From NCBI RefSeq assembly GCF_003332275.1, contig NZ_QOVA01000002.1, positions 1 to 64,000 of the forward strand: a stretch of DNA of 64,000 nt. Reading direction: 5' to 3'. A program made the position numbers and the translations under genes. This document shows positions 1 to 8,428 of this stretch, piece after piece. Every line of letters begins with the position of its first letter. The stretch's first letter is position 1. The notes under the pieces are model-generated. The model was not told the origin of the DNA and ran no database searches. It worked only from the letters and a program-made list of their open reading frames with translations. The DNA comes from Edaphovirga cremea. Lineage in GTDB: Bacteria > Pseudomonadota > Gammaproteobacteria > Enterobacterales > Enterobacteriaceae.

Positions 1-4
1 AATT

Positions 5-124
5 TGCCTGGCGGCAGTAGCGCGGTGGTCCCACCTGACCCCATGCCGAACTCAGAAGTGAAACGCCGTAGCGCCGATGGTAGTGTGGGGTCTCCCCATG
101 CGAGAGTAGGGAACTGCCAGGCAT
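5..124 (+). rRNA. rrf: 5S ribosomal RNA
   Basis: The 120-nt sequence matches the E. coli 5S rRNA almost base for base, from TGCCTGGCGG to CTGCCAGGCAT, including the paired 5' and 3' ends of helix I. It is the last gene of an rRNA operon whose 16S and 23S genes lie outside the left edge. A double terminator follows it. Confidence 0.98.
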
Positions 125-129
125 CAAAC

Positions 130-171
130 AAATAACAAAGCCCTGTACGCAAGTACGGGGCTTTGTTATTT
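130..171 (+). terminator. rRNA operon terminator T1
   Basis: The sequence shows a long stem, AAATAACAAAGCCC paired with GGGGCTTTGTTATTT, around a short loop. It starts six bases after the 5S gene. Its position and the sequence that follows it correspond to T1 of E. coli rrnB. Confidence 0.85.
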
Positions 172-283
172 GCTGCAACCCGGTAATTGCCTTTTCGGGC
201 AGAGAGTAGGACAAATCCGTCGGGAACGGATTTGAGCAGCGCATGGCGCTGACCCGAAGGGCGCAGGGCAGGAGCCCGGCGTA

Positions 284-304
284 AACTGCCAGGCATCAAA
301 CAAA
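284..304 (+). repeat. Repeat of the 5S 3' tail between T1 and T2
   Basis: The sequence AACTGCCAGGCATCAAACAA occurs at 112-132 (end of 5S plus flank) and again here. The T1-T2 spacer of E. coli rrnB has the same echo of the 5S tail, so this is an old feature of the locus and probably a relic of a tandem 5S gene. Confidence 0.8.
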
Positions 305-343
305 GTAAAGAACCTCAGTCGAAAGACTGGGGTTTTTTACTTT
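303..343 (+). terminator. rRNA operon terminator T2
   Basis: A hairpin with a GAAA loop closes on AAAGTAAA...TTTACTTT. The inner stem is CAGTC/GACTG and a T-rich run lies on the 3' side. It is the second terminator after the 5S gene, in the T2 position of an rrnB-type double terminator. Confidence 0.8.
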
Positions 344-345
344 AG

Positions 346-537
346 TGCTACACGGGTTTCACTACTTTGGGATATTTGAGCAGAAGTCAGTAGAAGAAGC
401 TTATGCATGCAGTGTGGACGTCGCAGAATGCTGATGCTCGTTTAGTGACATGCATTTGGCCGGAACTGGGGCATGTATTTTATAAAGAGCAACAGGATAT
501 GGTATTTCTCTGGCTGGATCACTGGTTGAAGCCATAA
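346..537 (+). pseudogene. Decayed gene fragment, possibly the C-terminus of an alpha/beta hydrolase
   Basis: A 44-codon open frame runs from ATG 403 to TAA 537 and contains the stretch WPELGHVFYKEQ. In a neighbouring frame, codons from about 346 to 395 read like coding sequence (FHYFGIFEQKSVEEAY) and run into the same region, as if one gene had suffered a frameshift. A GH dipeptide followed by a hydrophobic final helix resembles the catalytic-histidine end of alpha/beta hydrolases, but this is a weak family guess. No convincing ribosome binding site is seen. A hairpin with a T-run follows on the same strand, which fits a former gene end. It could also be a meaningless open frame. Confidence 0.3.
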
Positions 538-542
538 ATGAG

Positions 543-566
543 AAAGGCTCCCGAAGGAGCCTTTTT
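543..566 (+). terminator. Intrinsic terminator between the fragment and actP
   Basis: AAAGGCTCC and GGAGCCTTTTT pair around a short loop. The T-run is stronger on the plus strand, facing the fragment that ends at 537. The hairpin could also end actP transcripts coming the other way, since actP stops at 580. Confidence 0.7.
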
Positions 567-579
567 ACAGAGTAGGCAT

Positions 580-2235
580 TTAATGCTGTGAGCTTTGGGA
601 GATCCCAACGCCAGTTTGTGAACGAACGAATTGTGAAAAGAAACGCAGTCTTTCCTGTTGTCCAACCAATGAATTGTCGGTGATTGAAAAGAACCATGTT
701 CCTACGAAAGCCACAATCATTGAGAAGAGCGCGGGGTACTCATACGGATATATTGGTTTAGCGTGACCCAATATTTGTACCCAGATAGTAGGTCCGAGAA
801 TCATCAGCACGACAGCCGTTATCAGTCCTAACCAACCACCAACCATGGCACCGCGGGTAGTCAGTTTTGCCCAATACATAGAAAGAATAATGATTGGGAA
901 ATTACAGCTGGCTGCGATAGAGAATGCCAGACCCACCATGAAGGCGATATTCTGCTTCTCAAAAAGAATCCCCAATCCGATGGCGACAATACCGAGGATT
1001 ATTACGGTGATTTTGGAAACCCGTAGTTCATCCCTTTCTGTCGCTTTACCATCTTTCATGACGCTGGCATAAAGGTCATGAGAAACAGCAGAAGCACCTG
1101 CAAGGGTCAGACCGGCAACGACGGCAAGAATAGTAGCGAAAGCAACGGCGGAGATAAAACCAAGGAAGAAACTACCGCCGACAGCATTGGACAAATGTAC
1201 TGCGGCCATATTGTTACCACCCAGCAATGCTCCAGATGCATCCTTAAATGCCGGATTTGCACTGACTAACAGGATCGCACCAAAACCGATGATAAAGGTC
1301 AGGATATAAAAGTAACCGATAAAACCTGTTGCGTAGAAAACGCTTTTACGAGCTTCTTTTGCATCATTGACAGTAAAGAAGCGCATCAGAATATGCGGCA
1401 ATCCGGCGGTACCGAACATCAGCGCCAATCCCAATGAGAGTGCTGATATAGGATCGGACACCAACCCTCCAGGGCTCATGATTGCAATCCCTTTCGAATG
1501 AACTTTTATCGCTTCAGTGAATAACGTATTGAAATTGAAATTCACCGATTTCATAACCATCAATGCCATAAAACTTGCGCCGGCAAGTAATAACACGGCT
1601 TTGATGATCTGTACCCAAGTTGTGGCTAACATCCCACCGAAGAGTACATAAAGCACCATAAGGATCCCGACCAGGATTACGGCAATATGGTAATTGAGCC
1701 CAAACAGTAACTGGATGAGTTTACCGGCACCGACCATTTGTGCGATCAAATAGAGAGCAACGACGACCAGAGAACCACAGGCGGATAATGTACGGATAGG
1801 TTTCTGCTTTAATCTATATGAGGCAACATCTGCGAAAGTATATTTACCCAGATTTCGCAGACGTTCGGCAATCAGGAATAGAATGATTGGCCAACCTATC
1901 AAGAAACCAATGGAGTAAATCAAACCGTCATAACCTGAGGTATAAACCAGTGCAGAAATACCCAGGAAGGATGCCGCAGACATAAAGTCACCTGCGATCG
2001 CCAGACCGTTTTGGAAACCCGTTATCCTACCACCAGCAGTATAGTAATCCTGCCTTGAGCGGGTACGCTTGGACGCCCAATAAGTAATATAGAGTGTCGC
2101 ACCCACAAACAGGATAAACATGATTATTGCCTCTATATTCAACGGTTGACGCTGAACATCCCCGCCTATGGCAGCAGCCATAGTCAATGAGGGAAAGGCA
2201 AACAATGCCAGTAGTATTAATCTCTGGTTCCTCAT
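580..2235 (-). CDS. actP: Cation/acetate symporter ActP
   Basis: The 551-residue protein is a sodium:solute symporter family permease that imports acetate and related short monocarboxylates across the inner membrane. It starts with a cleavable-looking signal sequence (about residues 1-21, ending TMAAA), as E. coli ActP does, followed by about 13 hydrophobic segments. The family-typical stretch with [14 protein letters not shown] lies near residue 83. Its start codon overlaps the end of yjcH by four bases (ATGA), so the two are translationally coupled in the acs-yjcH-actP operon. Length and order match E. coli. The function is secure by family and operon context. Confidence 0.96.
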   Translation of the reverse strand: MRNQRLILLALFAFPSLTMAAAIGGDVQRQPLNIEAIIMFILFVGATLYITYWASKRTRSRQDYYTAGGRITGFQNGLAIAGDFMSAASFLGISALVYTSGYDGLIYSIGFLIGWPIILFLIAERLRNLGKYTFADVASYRLKQKPIRTLSACGSLVVVALYLIAQMVGAGKLIQLLFGLNYHIAVILVGILMVLYVLFGGMLATTWVQIIKAVLLLAGASFMALMVMKSVNFNFNTLFTEAIKVHSKGIAIMSPGGLVSDPISALSLGLALMFGTAGLPHILMRFFTVNDAKEARKSVFYATGFIGYFYILTFIIGFGAILLVSANPAFKDASGALLGGNNMAAVHLSNAVGGSFFLGFISAVAFATILAVVAGLTLAGASAVSHDLYASVMKDGKATERDELRVSKITVIILGIVAIGLGILFEKQNIAFMVGLAFSIAASCNFPIIILSMYWAKLTTRGAMVGGWLGLITAVVLMILGPTIWVQILGHAKPIYPYEYPALFSMIVAFVGTWFFSITDNSLVGQQERLRFFSQFVRSQTGVGISQSSQH

Positions 2236-2543
2236 TTATTCACCTCACGGACAATCTCATTAGTAAGACGATCAAATTCTCCGTTCGCGCGAAAGACATA
2301 AATACCCGTCAACACAAAAGAGATCACAATAAGGCCAACACCAACGGGTATTCCCCGGGTAATACTTGAACCCACAGAAATAGGTGTACCCAGCCATTGA
2401 GGATAAAAGGCAATCAGCAGAATAAAGCTAACGTATAAAGCCAGAGTGATCAGAGAAAGCAGCCAAGCAAAGCGCCCTCGCTTTTGCACCAATTCCCTGA
2501 AACGCGGATCTTTGTCAATCCTTTGATAAATATCGTCATTCAT
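2232..2543 (-). CDS. yjcH: DUF485 inner membrane protein YjcH
   Basis: This 103-residue protein has two hydrophobic segments (about residues 25-50 and 60-87) and belongs to the DUF485 family. It always sits between acs and actP in enterobacteria and is thought to support the ActP permease, but its biochemical role is not established. The start ATG at 2543 is preceded by an AGGAGA-type ribosome binding site. It overlaps actP by four bases. Confidence 0.93.
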   Translation of the reverse strand: MNDDIYQRIDKDPRFRELVQKRGRFAWLLSLITLALYVSFILLIAFYPQWLGTPISVGSSITRGIPVGVGLIVISFVLTGIYVFRANGEFDRLTNEIVREVNK

Positions 2544-2597
2544 CGAAGAGTCTCCTGTGAGGCATTGATTGATAGCGCCGCGCTCAGGCGGCGTAAA

Positions 2598-4556
2598 TTA
2601 TGACGTTACTTTCATTGATTGTTTTTCTTCCAACAACTTCTCAACGACGCCTGGATCGGCAAGAGTCGAGGTATCTCCAAGATTCGAGGTATCGCCAGCA
2701 GCAATTTTGCGTAGAATTCGACGCATAATTTTTCCTGAGCGAGTTTTGGGCAGAGAATCTGTCCAGTGCAGAATATCCGGTGTTGCTATTGATCCTATTT
2801 CTTTCCGTACCCAGTTACGTACTTCGGTATAAAGTTCAGGTGAGGGTTCTTCACCATGGTTGAGCGTGATATAAGCGTAAATCGCCTGTCCTTTAATATT
2901 ATGTGGGATCCCAACTACGGCAGCTTCTGCGATTTTTGGATGTGAAACGAGAGCTGATTCAATTTCTGCTGTACCCAGGCGATGGCCAGATATATTTAGC
3001 ACGTCATCGACACGGCCAGTTATCCAGTAGTAGCCATCTTCATCACGTCGTGCACCATCTCCGCTGAAATACATGCCTTTAAACGTTGAGAAGTAAGTTT
3101 GTTCAAAGCGGTCATGATCGCCAAATAGTGTACGTGCCTGACCTGGCCAGGAATCGGTAATAACCAGATTTCCCTCGCTTACACCTTCCTGCGGCTCGCC
3201 CAGATTGTCGACCAAAGCCGGTTGTACACCAAAGAATGGGCGCGTGGCGGAACCGGCCTTCAGCGCAGTGGCTCCGGGCAGCGGCGTGATCATGAACCCA
3301 CCCGTCTCTGTCTGCCACCAGGTATCAACGATTGGGCACTTACCGTTGCCAATCACGTTGTAATACCACTCCCATGCTTCCGGATTAATTGGCTCGCCGA
3401 CAGAACCCATAATGCGCAATGATTCACGCGAGGTCCCTTCAATGGCTTTGTTACCTTCGGCCATCAGGGCGCGAATCGCCGTAGGTGCAGTATAAAGAAT
3501 GTTCACTTTATGCTTATCAACTACTTGAGCGAGACGATTGGCCGCCGGATAATTTGGCACCCCTTCAAACATTAGCGTAATTGCGCCACACGCCAGCGGA
3601 CCATAAAGCAAGTAACTATGCCCCGTAACCCAGCCAACATCGGCAGTACACCAATAGATATCACCGGGATGGTAATCAAACACATACTTGAATGTCATAG
3701 CGACATATACCAGGTAACCGCCCGTGGTATGTAACACCCCTTTGGGTTTGCCAGTTGAGCCTGAGGTATAAAGAATAAAGAGGGGATCTTCGGCATTCAT
3801 CTCTTCTGCTGGGCATTCCGCTGACTCACCTTCAATCAGATCATGCCACCATAGGTCGCGGCCTTCCTGCCAGAAACCTTCTTTACCCGTGCGTTTGAAT
3901 ACCACGACATTGGTGATGCTTTTAACGTTGGGATTGTTAAGTGCTTCGTCGACGTTTTTCTTTAATGGGATGGTGCGGCCAGCCCTCAGGCCTTCATCAG
4001 CAGTAATCACCAATTTTGCGTTGCAGTCGACGATACGTCCGGCGACGGCTTCGGGTGAAAATCCGCCAAAGATAACCGAATGTATGGCACCAATGCGTGC
4101 GCACGCCAACATAGCGACGGCTGCCTCTGGCACCATTGGCATATAAATCGCAACGACGTCCCCTTTCTTCACGCCCAACTTCTTCAGGACATTGGAAAAC
4201 TGGCAGACGTCGTGATGGAGTTCTCTATAGGTAACGTTCTTACTCTGCTGGGGATCATCGCCTTCCCAAATGATGGCAACCTGATCGCCACGCTCTGCCA
4301 GATGCCGATCGAGACAGTTGGCTGCGAGGTTCAGCGTGCCGTCTTCAAACCAGCGAATACTGATATTTCCTGGTTCAAAAGACGTGTTTTTAACCTTGGT
4401 GAAGGGCTTGATCCAGTCAACAATTTTTCCGTGTTCTGACCAAAATGTCTCAGGATCTTGTACTGACTGTTGGTAGTAGTGCTGGTACTGTTCAGGGTTA
4501 ATCAGGGCATGCTCTGCAATGTTTGCAGGAATAGAGTGTTTATGTACTTGGCTCAT
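2598..4556 (-). CDS. acs: Acetyl-CoA synthetase
   Basis: Acs makes acetyl-CoA from acetate, ATP and CoA through an acetyl-AMP intermediate, the high-affinity route for scavenging acetate. The start chosen ([14 protein letters not shown] at 4556) has a strong AAGGAGAG site and gives 652 residues, the E. coli length; an in-frame upstream start at 4595 is less likely. The ANL-family core motif [12 protein letters not shown] is present near residue 265. The C-terminal [11 protein letters not shown] carries the catalytic lysine that protein acetylation inactivates in the family. It is the first gene of the acs-yjcH-actP operon. In E. coli the operon is CRP-activated, but no perfect CRP palindrome was found upstream here. 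Confidence 0.98.
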   Translation of the reverse strand: MSQVHKHSIPANIAEHALINPEQYQHYYQQSVQDPETFWSEHGKIVDWIKPFTKVKNTSFEPGNISIRWFEDGTLNLAANCLDRHLAERGDQVAIIWEGDDPQQSKNVTYRELHHDVCQFSNVLKKLGVKKGDVVAIYMPMVPEAAVAMLACARIGAIHSVIFGGFSPEAVAGRIVDCNAKLVITADEGLRAGRTIPLKKNVDEALNNPNVKSITNVVVFKRTGKEGFWQEGRDLWWHDLIEGESAECPAEEMNAEDPLFILYTSGSTGKPKGVLHTTGGYLVYVAMTFKYVFDYHPGDIYWCTADVGWVTGHSYLLYGPLACGAITLMFEGVPNYPAANRLAQVVDKHKVNILYTAPTAIRALMAEGNKAIEGTSRESLRIMGSVGEPINPEAWEWYYNVIGNGKCPIVDTWWQTETGGFMITPLPGATALKAGSATRPFFGVQPALVDNLGEPQEGVSEGNLVITDSWPGQARTLFGDHDRFEQTYFSTFKGMYFSGDGARRDEDGYYWITGRVDDVLNISGHRLGTAEIESALVSHPKIAEAAVVGIPHNIKGQAIYAYITLNHGEEPSPELYTEVRNWVRKEIGSIATPDILHWTDSLPKTRSGKIMRRILRKIAAGDTSNLGDTSTLADPGVVEKLLEEKQSMKVTS

Positions 4557-5411
4557 GTGTGCTCTCCTTGAAGTTGTTAATAATATGTCAACCAAAGGTT
4601 AATAGTAGTCTGCACTGATTCTTTGTTTCTTTTTTGGGCGGCAGATCACGCAACAGCGATGAGGGTATGTTTATTTCACATAAATTAACCACTTCTGCGC
4701 ACACGTTGAGCATGGCAAAGTGCTTGAGTTATGCAAATGAGCATCTTGAACAGAAAAATCAGCATAAAGATGGGAAAGGTGTTTTTGGGAAAATTTTAAG
4801 GAAAGAATTCTTGAGAGTGAATTACGGCATGTAGTAAATGGTCATAAATAGGGATAATTTGATTGTTCTATAACGTTCTTAATGAATCAGATTTAGCTAA
4901 TAATAATTTCCAATTATTGACTGATATTCTATATTAATTTCAATTCGCGTTCTTATTGTTCCAATTATCTCTCTCCGACGAATAATACGTTGCCACGAGA
5001 AAGGTTGTAAAATTTCGGCTGACAACAAAACATTTGAATAACATAAAATATACATTTTATTCATGCCCCATCGTTCAATTATTATGCAAAAGAGTCACTT
5101 TTTTTTCTGGTCTTCTATTCCTATATGAGATATTCAACGGAACACATAAAAATAATTATTTTTTAATAACATTAACTTATGGCAACTATAGTTATGCATA
5201 AATTTTGTATATGCCCGGATTGGATGAAAAGTCAGCAGAAAAGAAGGCTTGCAGAGAAGCGGTTTGAAATGATACTGATAAAATTAGCGTGCGACTGACG
5301 GGAAGTTGCAACGTGCATCTTATTAACTATAGCCCGTATGTAATGATTAAGTATTCTCTTAACAGCATCGTTCAGGTTCTGTGAAAGATTATCTTGAGGA
5401 CTTTTTTCGCT
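4557..5411. other. Non-coding gap between divergent acs and gltP
   Basis: About 850 AT-rich bases separate the divergent acs and gltP starts. I see no convincing gene: the longest open frame (4634-4834) has no ribosome binding site and no recognisable protein. A CRP-like half site, TTTCACATAA, lies near 4674-4683 but lacks its partner half. E. coli has the nrf nitrite reductase operon in this position, and no trace of it is visible here. Confidence 0.6.
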
Positions 5412-6728
5412 ATGAAAAGTATAAAGATCAGCCTCGCATGGCAAATTCTTATTGCGCTATTTCTAGGTATTATTGTTGGTGCCATTTTACATAACCAAGC
5501 TGAATCAAGAGAGTGGCTGGTTGGTAACATTCTTAGTCCGGCTGGGGATATCTTTATCCGGTTGATTAAGATGATTGTTGTGCCCATCGTGATTTCGACA
5601 CTGATTGTCGGTATTGCTGGGGTAGGGGATGCGAAGAAGTTAGGCCGCATTGGATTGAAAACCATTATCTATTTTGAAGTGGTCACTACGGTTGCGATTG
5701 TAGTGGGAATAACATTGGCTAATGTTTTTCAACCCGGAACCGGGATCGACATGTCGACACTTTCGGCTGTTGATATCTCTCAGTATGAAAAAACGACAGA
5801 AATAGTACAAAGTGGTACGCATAGCCTGGTCGGAACGATTCTGTCGTTGATTCCGGCAAACGTGTTTGCTTCGATGGCCAGGGGCGACATGCTGCCGATT
5901 ATCTTCTTCTCGGTGCTGTTTGGGTTGGGTTTGTCATCTCTTCCCAAAGAAACCAAAGAGCCATTGCTCAAAGTCTTCAAAGCTGTTTCTGAAAGTATGT
6001 TTAAGGTCACGCATATGATTATGCGTTATGCCCCTATCGGGGTGTTTGGACTGATTTCAGTAACCGTGGCGAATTTCGGTTTTGCTTCGTTGATACCTCT
6101 CGCCAAACTGGTTGTGCTGGTGTACGCAGCAATTCTCTTTTTTGCTCTGATTGTACTCGGCATTATTGCGCGTATGTGCCAACTGAGGATCTGGACACTC
6201 ATTCGTATCCTGAAAGACGAGTTGATTCTTGCCTATTCTACAGCCAGCTCAGAAACCGTATTGCCCCGAATTATTGAGAAAATGGAGGCGTATGGTGCTC
6301 CTAAGGCGATCACGAGTTTTGTGGTACCGACAGGTTATTCATTCAATTTAGATGGTTCGACGCTTTATCAGAGCATCGCAGCGATATTCATTGCTCAACT
6401 TTATGGCATTGATTTATCTCTGGGACAGGAAATTATCCTGGTTCTGACGCTGATGGTGACATCGAAAGGTATTGCTGGTGTGCCGGGAGTCTCTTTTGTC
6501 GTCCTGCTGGCCACGCTGGGAAGTGTGGGCATACCTTTGGAAGGACTGGCATTCATTGCGGGTGTCGACCGGATATTGGATATGGCCCGTACAGCCTTGA
6601 ATGTGGTGGGGAATGCCCTTGCTGTACTGGTCATTGCCAAATGGGAAGGTCAGTTTGATGTTGAAAAAGCGCGGGCCTATGAGGTTGAGTTTCTCGCCAG
6701 TTCCCCTGTTAGCGCTGAACAATCTTAA
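5412..6728 (+). CDS. gltP: Proton/glutamate-aspartate symporter GltP
   Basis: The 438-residue protein belongs to the dicarboxylate/amino acid:cation symporter family and imports glutamate and aspartate across the inner membrane. The start at ATG 5412 (MKSIKISLAW) gives the E. coli GltP length; an in-frame TTG at 5394 is possible but has no advantage. Multiple membrane segments are visible. The family hallmarks are the serine-rich YSTASSETVLPRI (re-entrant loop) and the FVVPTGYSFNLDGST stretch that includes the NLDG substrate-site motif. It is transcribed alone, with a hairpin after its stop codon. Confidence 0.95.
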   Translation: MKSIKISLAWQILIALFLGIIVGAILHNQAESREWLVGNILSPAGDIFIRLIKMIVVPIVISTLIVGIAGVGDAKKLGRIGLKTIIYFEVVTTVAIVVGITLANVFQPGTGIDMSTLSAVDISQYEKTTEIVQSGTHSLVGTILSLIPANVFASMARGDMLPIIFFSVLFGLGLSSLPKETKEPLLKVFKAVSESMFKVTHMIMRYAPIGVFGLISVTVANFGFASLIPLAKLVVLVYAAILFFALIVLGIIARMCQLRIWTLIRILKDELILAYSTASSETVLPRIIEKMEAYGAPKAITSFVVPTGYSFNLDGSTLYQSIAAIFIAQLYGIDLSLGQEIILVLTLMVTSKGIAGVPGVSFVVLLATLGSVGIPLEGLAFIAGVDRILDMARTALNVVGNALAVLVIAKWEGQFDVEKARAYEVEFLASSPVSAEQS

Positions 6729-6747
6729 TAACGACAGATGAGTTTAG

Positions 6748-6776
6748 GGGGTATCGTACTATTGAGTACGGTACCC
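6748..6776 (+). terminator. Hairpin after gltP
   Basis: A 12-bp near-perfect inverted repeat, GGGTATCGTACT / AGTACGGTACCC with an ATTG loop, lies 20 bases after the gltP stop. The T-run after it is short, so termination efficiency is uncertain. Confidence 0.5.
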
Positions 6777-6869
6777 TCTTGCTAGAGATAGCCAGAAAGT
6801 CTCCCATCATTGCTGTTCCCCTGCCGAAAAGATTAAACTTCCCCTGACTTCCTAATCTGGAGTAAATCT

Positions 6870-7592
6870 GTGGGCACTCCTTTCATTGAAAATTTCGAAT
6901 GGATCTCGATTCCCGTCGCGGGCACAAAAAGCGAGATCTACCCAGGGCTGATTGCCCGAAGCCGATTTAATGTGAAAACCTATCATCCAGAGTTATTTGC
7001 GCGATTCGATATTGTTTTACCGGCATCTCTGAATAGAGCAGTACCGAAAAGACAGGCGGAGTTCCTGGCTGGCAGATATCTTGCCGAACAGGTTCTAACG
7101 GAGTTGGGGCTGGAGAAGTTTGAACTTCAGTCTGGGGAAGATCGCGCGCCACAGTGGCCAGAAAGAATTCGCGGTTCTATCAGTCATAATGAAAACACGG
7201 CACTTTGTGCTGCGCATAGCGGTCTCTCGTCCTCGAGTGGGGTCGGTGTGGATATTGAAACATACCTTTCGCAAGAGCGCGCTGAAGCCTTATGGGGCAT
7301 GATTATCAATGAGCAGGAGAAAAGTCTCCTCACCGCCAGTTCGGGTTCTTTTGCCCATCAATTAACGGTGGCATTCTCGGCCAAAGAGAGTCTTTTTAAA
7401 GCCCTGTATCCTCAGGCTCGACGCTACTTTGATTTTCTGGATGCAGAGTTGGTACGGATCGATCCATCAGCCGGTTATTTCGAACTGGTGCTACTCAAGG
7501 ATTTACACGTGGACTACCTGCATGGACGCGTATTTCAGGGAACCTATCTGGCAGGTGAGCATGATGTGATCACCTTTATTACCTGCGAATAG
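6870..7592 (+). CDS. 4'-phosphopantetheinyl transferase (EntD/Sfp superfamily)
   Basis: The 240-residue enzyme should transfer phosphopantetheine from CoA to the carrier domains of non-ribosomal peptide, polyketide or fatty-acid type synthases. The order of motifs is EntD-like: the N-terminal RQAEFLAGRYLAE, then RGSISHNENTALCAA, the Mg-binding GVGVDIE and the FSAKESLFKALYP helix with the conserved WxxKE-type lysine and glutamate. It starts with GTG at 6870 behind CTGGAG. It is longer than EntD (about 206-209 residues) because of an extended N-terminus. No synthase gene lies in the window, so its carrier-protein partners are encoded elsewhere. A pentapeptide-repeat gene follows 31 bases downstream and is probably co-transcribed. 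Confidence 0.88.
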   Translation: MGTPFIENFEWISIPVAGTKSEIYPGLIARSRFNVKTYHPELFARFDIVLPASLNRAVPKRQAEFLAGRYLAEQVLTELGLEKFELQSGEDRAPQWPERIRGSISHNENTALCAAHSGLSSSSGVGVDIETYLSQERAEALWGMIINEQEKSLLTASSGSFAHQLTVAFSAKESLFKALYPQARRYFDFLDAELVRIDPSAGYFELVLLKDLHVDYLHGRVFQGTYLAGEHDVITFITCE

Positions 7593-7623
7593 ATAAATCT
7601 TGGCTGTAGAGAGGGGAAAAGGT

Positions 7624-8223
7624 ATGCCAATGACTCATTTTGAACAACGTGATTATGCCAATCAACATTTTCATGAATTAACAATGCCTTCACTTGTGCT
7701 CAGCAAGATTGAATTTTATGGCTGCAGTTTCGACCATTGTGACTTCAGCCTATCAAAGTGGCAAGAATGCAAGTTTGACCAATGCGAGTTTATCGATTGT
7801 GATCTCAGTGGAATAAACCTAAAGGGCAGTCGTCTTAATGGCGTGGTCTTCATTGGCTGCAAATTGATTGAAGTAGATTGGACTCTGGTGAAATGGCCAC
7901 AAATAGCGATTAGCGATCCACTTAATTTTCAACAATGTATCTTACACGACAGTACTTTCTTTGGATTGAGTATGTCTGGAATGGTGATGAGTCGTTGTAA
8001 GGTGCACGATGTCGATTTCAGCGAGGCGGATCTCACGTCGGCAGATTTCGGTTATAGCGATCTATCGGATGCGTTATTCCGTAATACCACGCTGGTGGAG
8101 GCTAATTTCGTCGGTGCTGAATATTATCGTATTGATATATTTAATAACGATATTCGCCGTGCCAAGTTCGAACTGCCTGAGGCCATGAGTCTGTTGAACA
8201 GTTTGGACATTGAATTGCAGTAG
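7624..8223 (+). CDS. Pentapeptide-repeat protein, Qnr/McbG-like
   Basis: The 199-residue protein is built largely of five-residue repeats with F, L or W at the centre and C/A/S/D at position i-2 (CSFDH CDFSL SKWQE CKFDQ CEFID CDLSG). These should form a right-handed quadrilateral beta-helix. A break near residues 95-112 interrupts the helix, and the C-terminal FELPEAMSLLNSLDIE resembles the ends of Qnr and McbG proteins. Members of that branch mimic DNA and protect gyrase from quinolones or peptide toxins, but sequence alone does not prove that role here. ATG 7624 is chosen because AGAGGGG lies about nine bases upstream; ATG 7630 is the alternative. It follows the phosphopantetheinyl transferase gene. 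Confidence 0.8.
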   Translation: MPMTHFEQRDYANQHFHELTMPSLVLSKIEFYGCSFDHCDFSLSKWQECKFDQCEFIDCDLSGINLKGSRLNGVVFIGCKLIEVDWTLVKWPQIAISDPLNFQQCILHDSTFFGLSMSGMVMSRCKVHDVDFSEADLTSADFGYSDLSDALFRNTTLVEANFVGAEYYRIDIFNNDIRRAKFELPEAMSLLNSLDIELQ

Positions 8224-8428
8224 GCGGATCGTGCCCTGAGTTGCGTGCTGTCAGACGATGATCCGGGTGATGAAAAGTAAAAAATCTGCTAATCGGTTAT
8301 GCCGTAAATCCTTAACAAAATTCACCATATGGTAAGAGTCCGTCTACACTTGGCATAGTGCTTTGCTCGCTATTGATCCTCTGGTATTGATGAAAAATCT
8401 CTGATGCAGGAACGTATTAGGAGCTGAA

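Noticed and set aside
4665..4685. CRP site for acs
   Set aside because: Only one half site (TTTCACAT) is present; the partner half does not match at a six-base spacing.
4634..4834. 66-codon open frame between acs and gltP
   Set aside because: No ribosome site, no recognisable protein features, and it lies in the acs promoter region.
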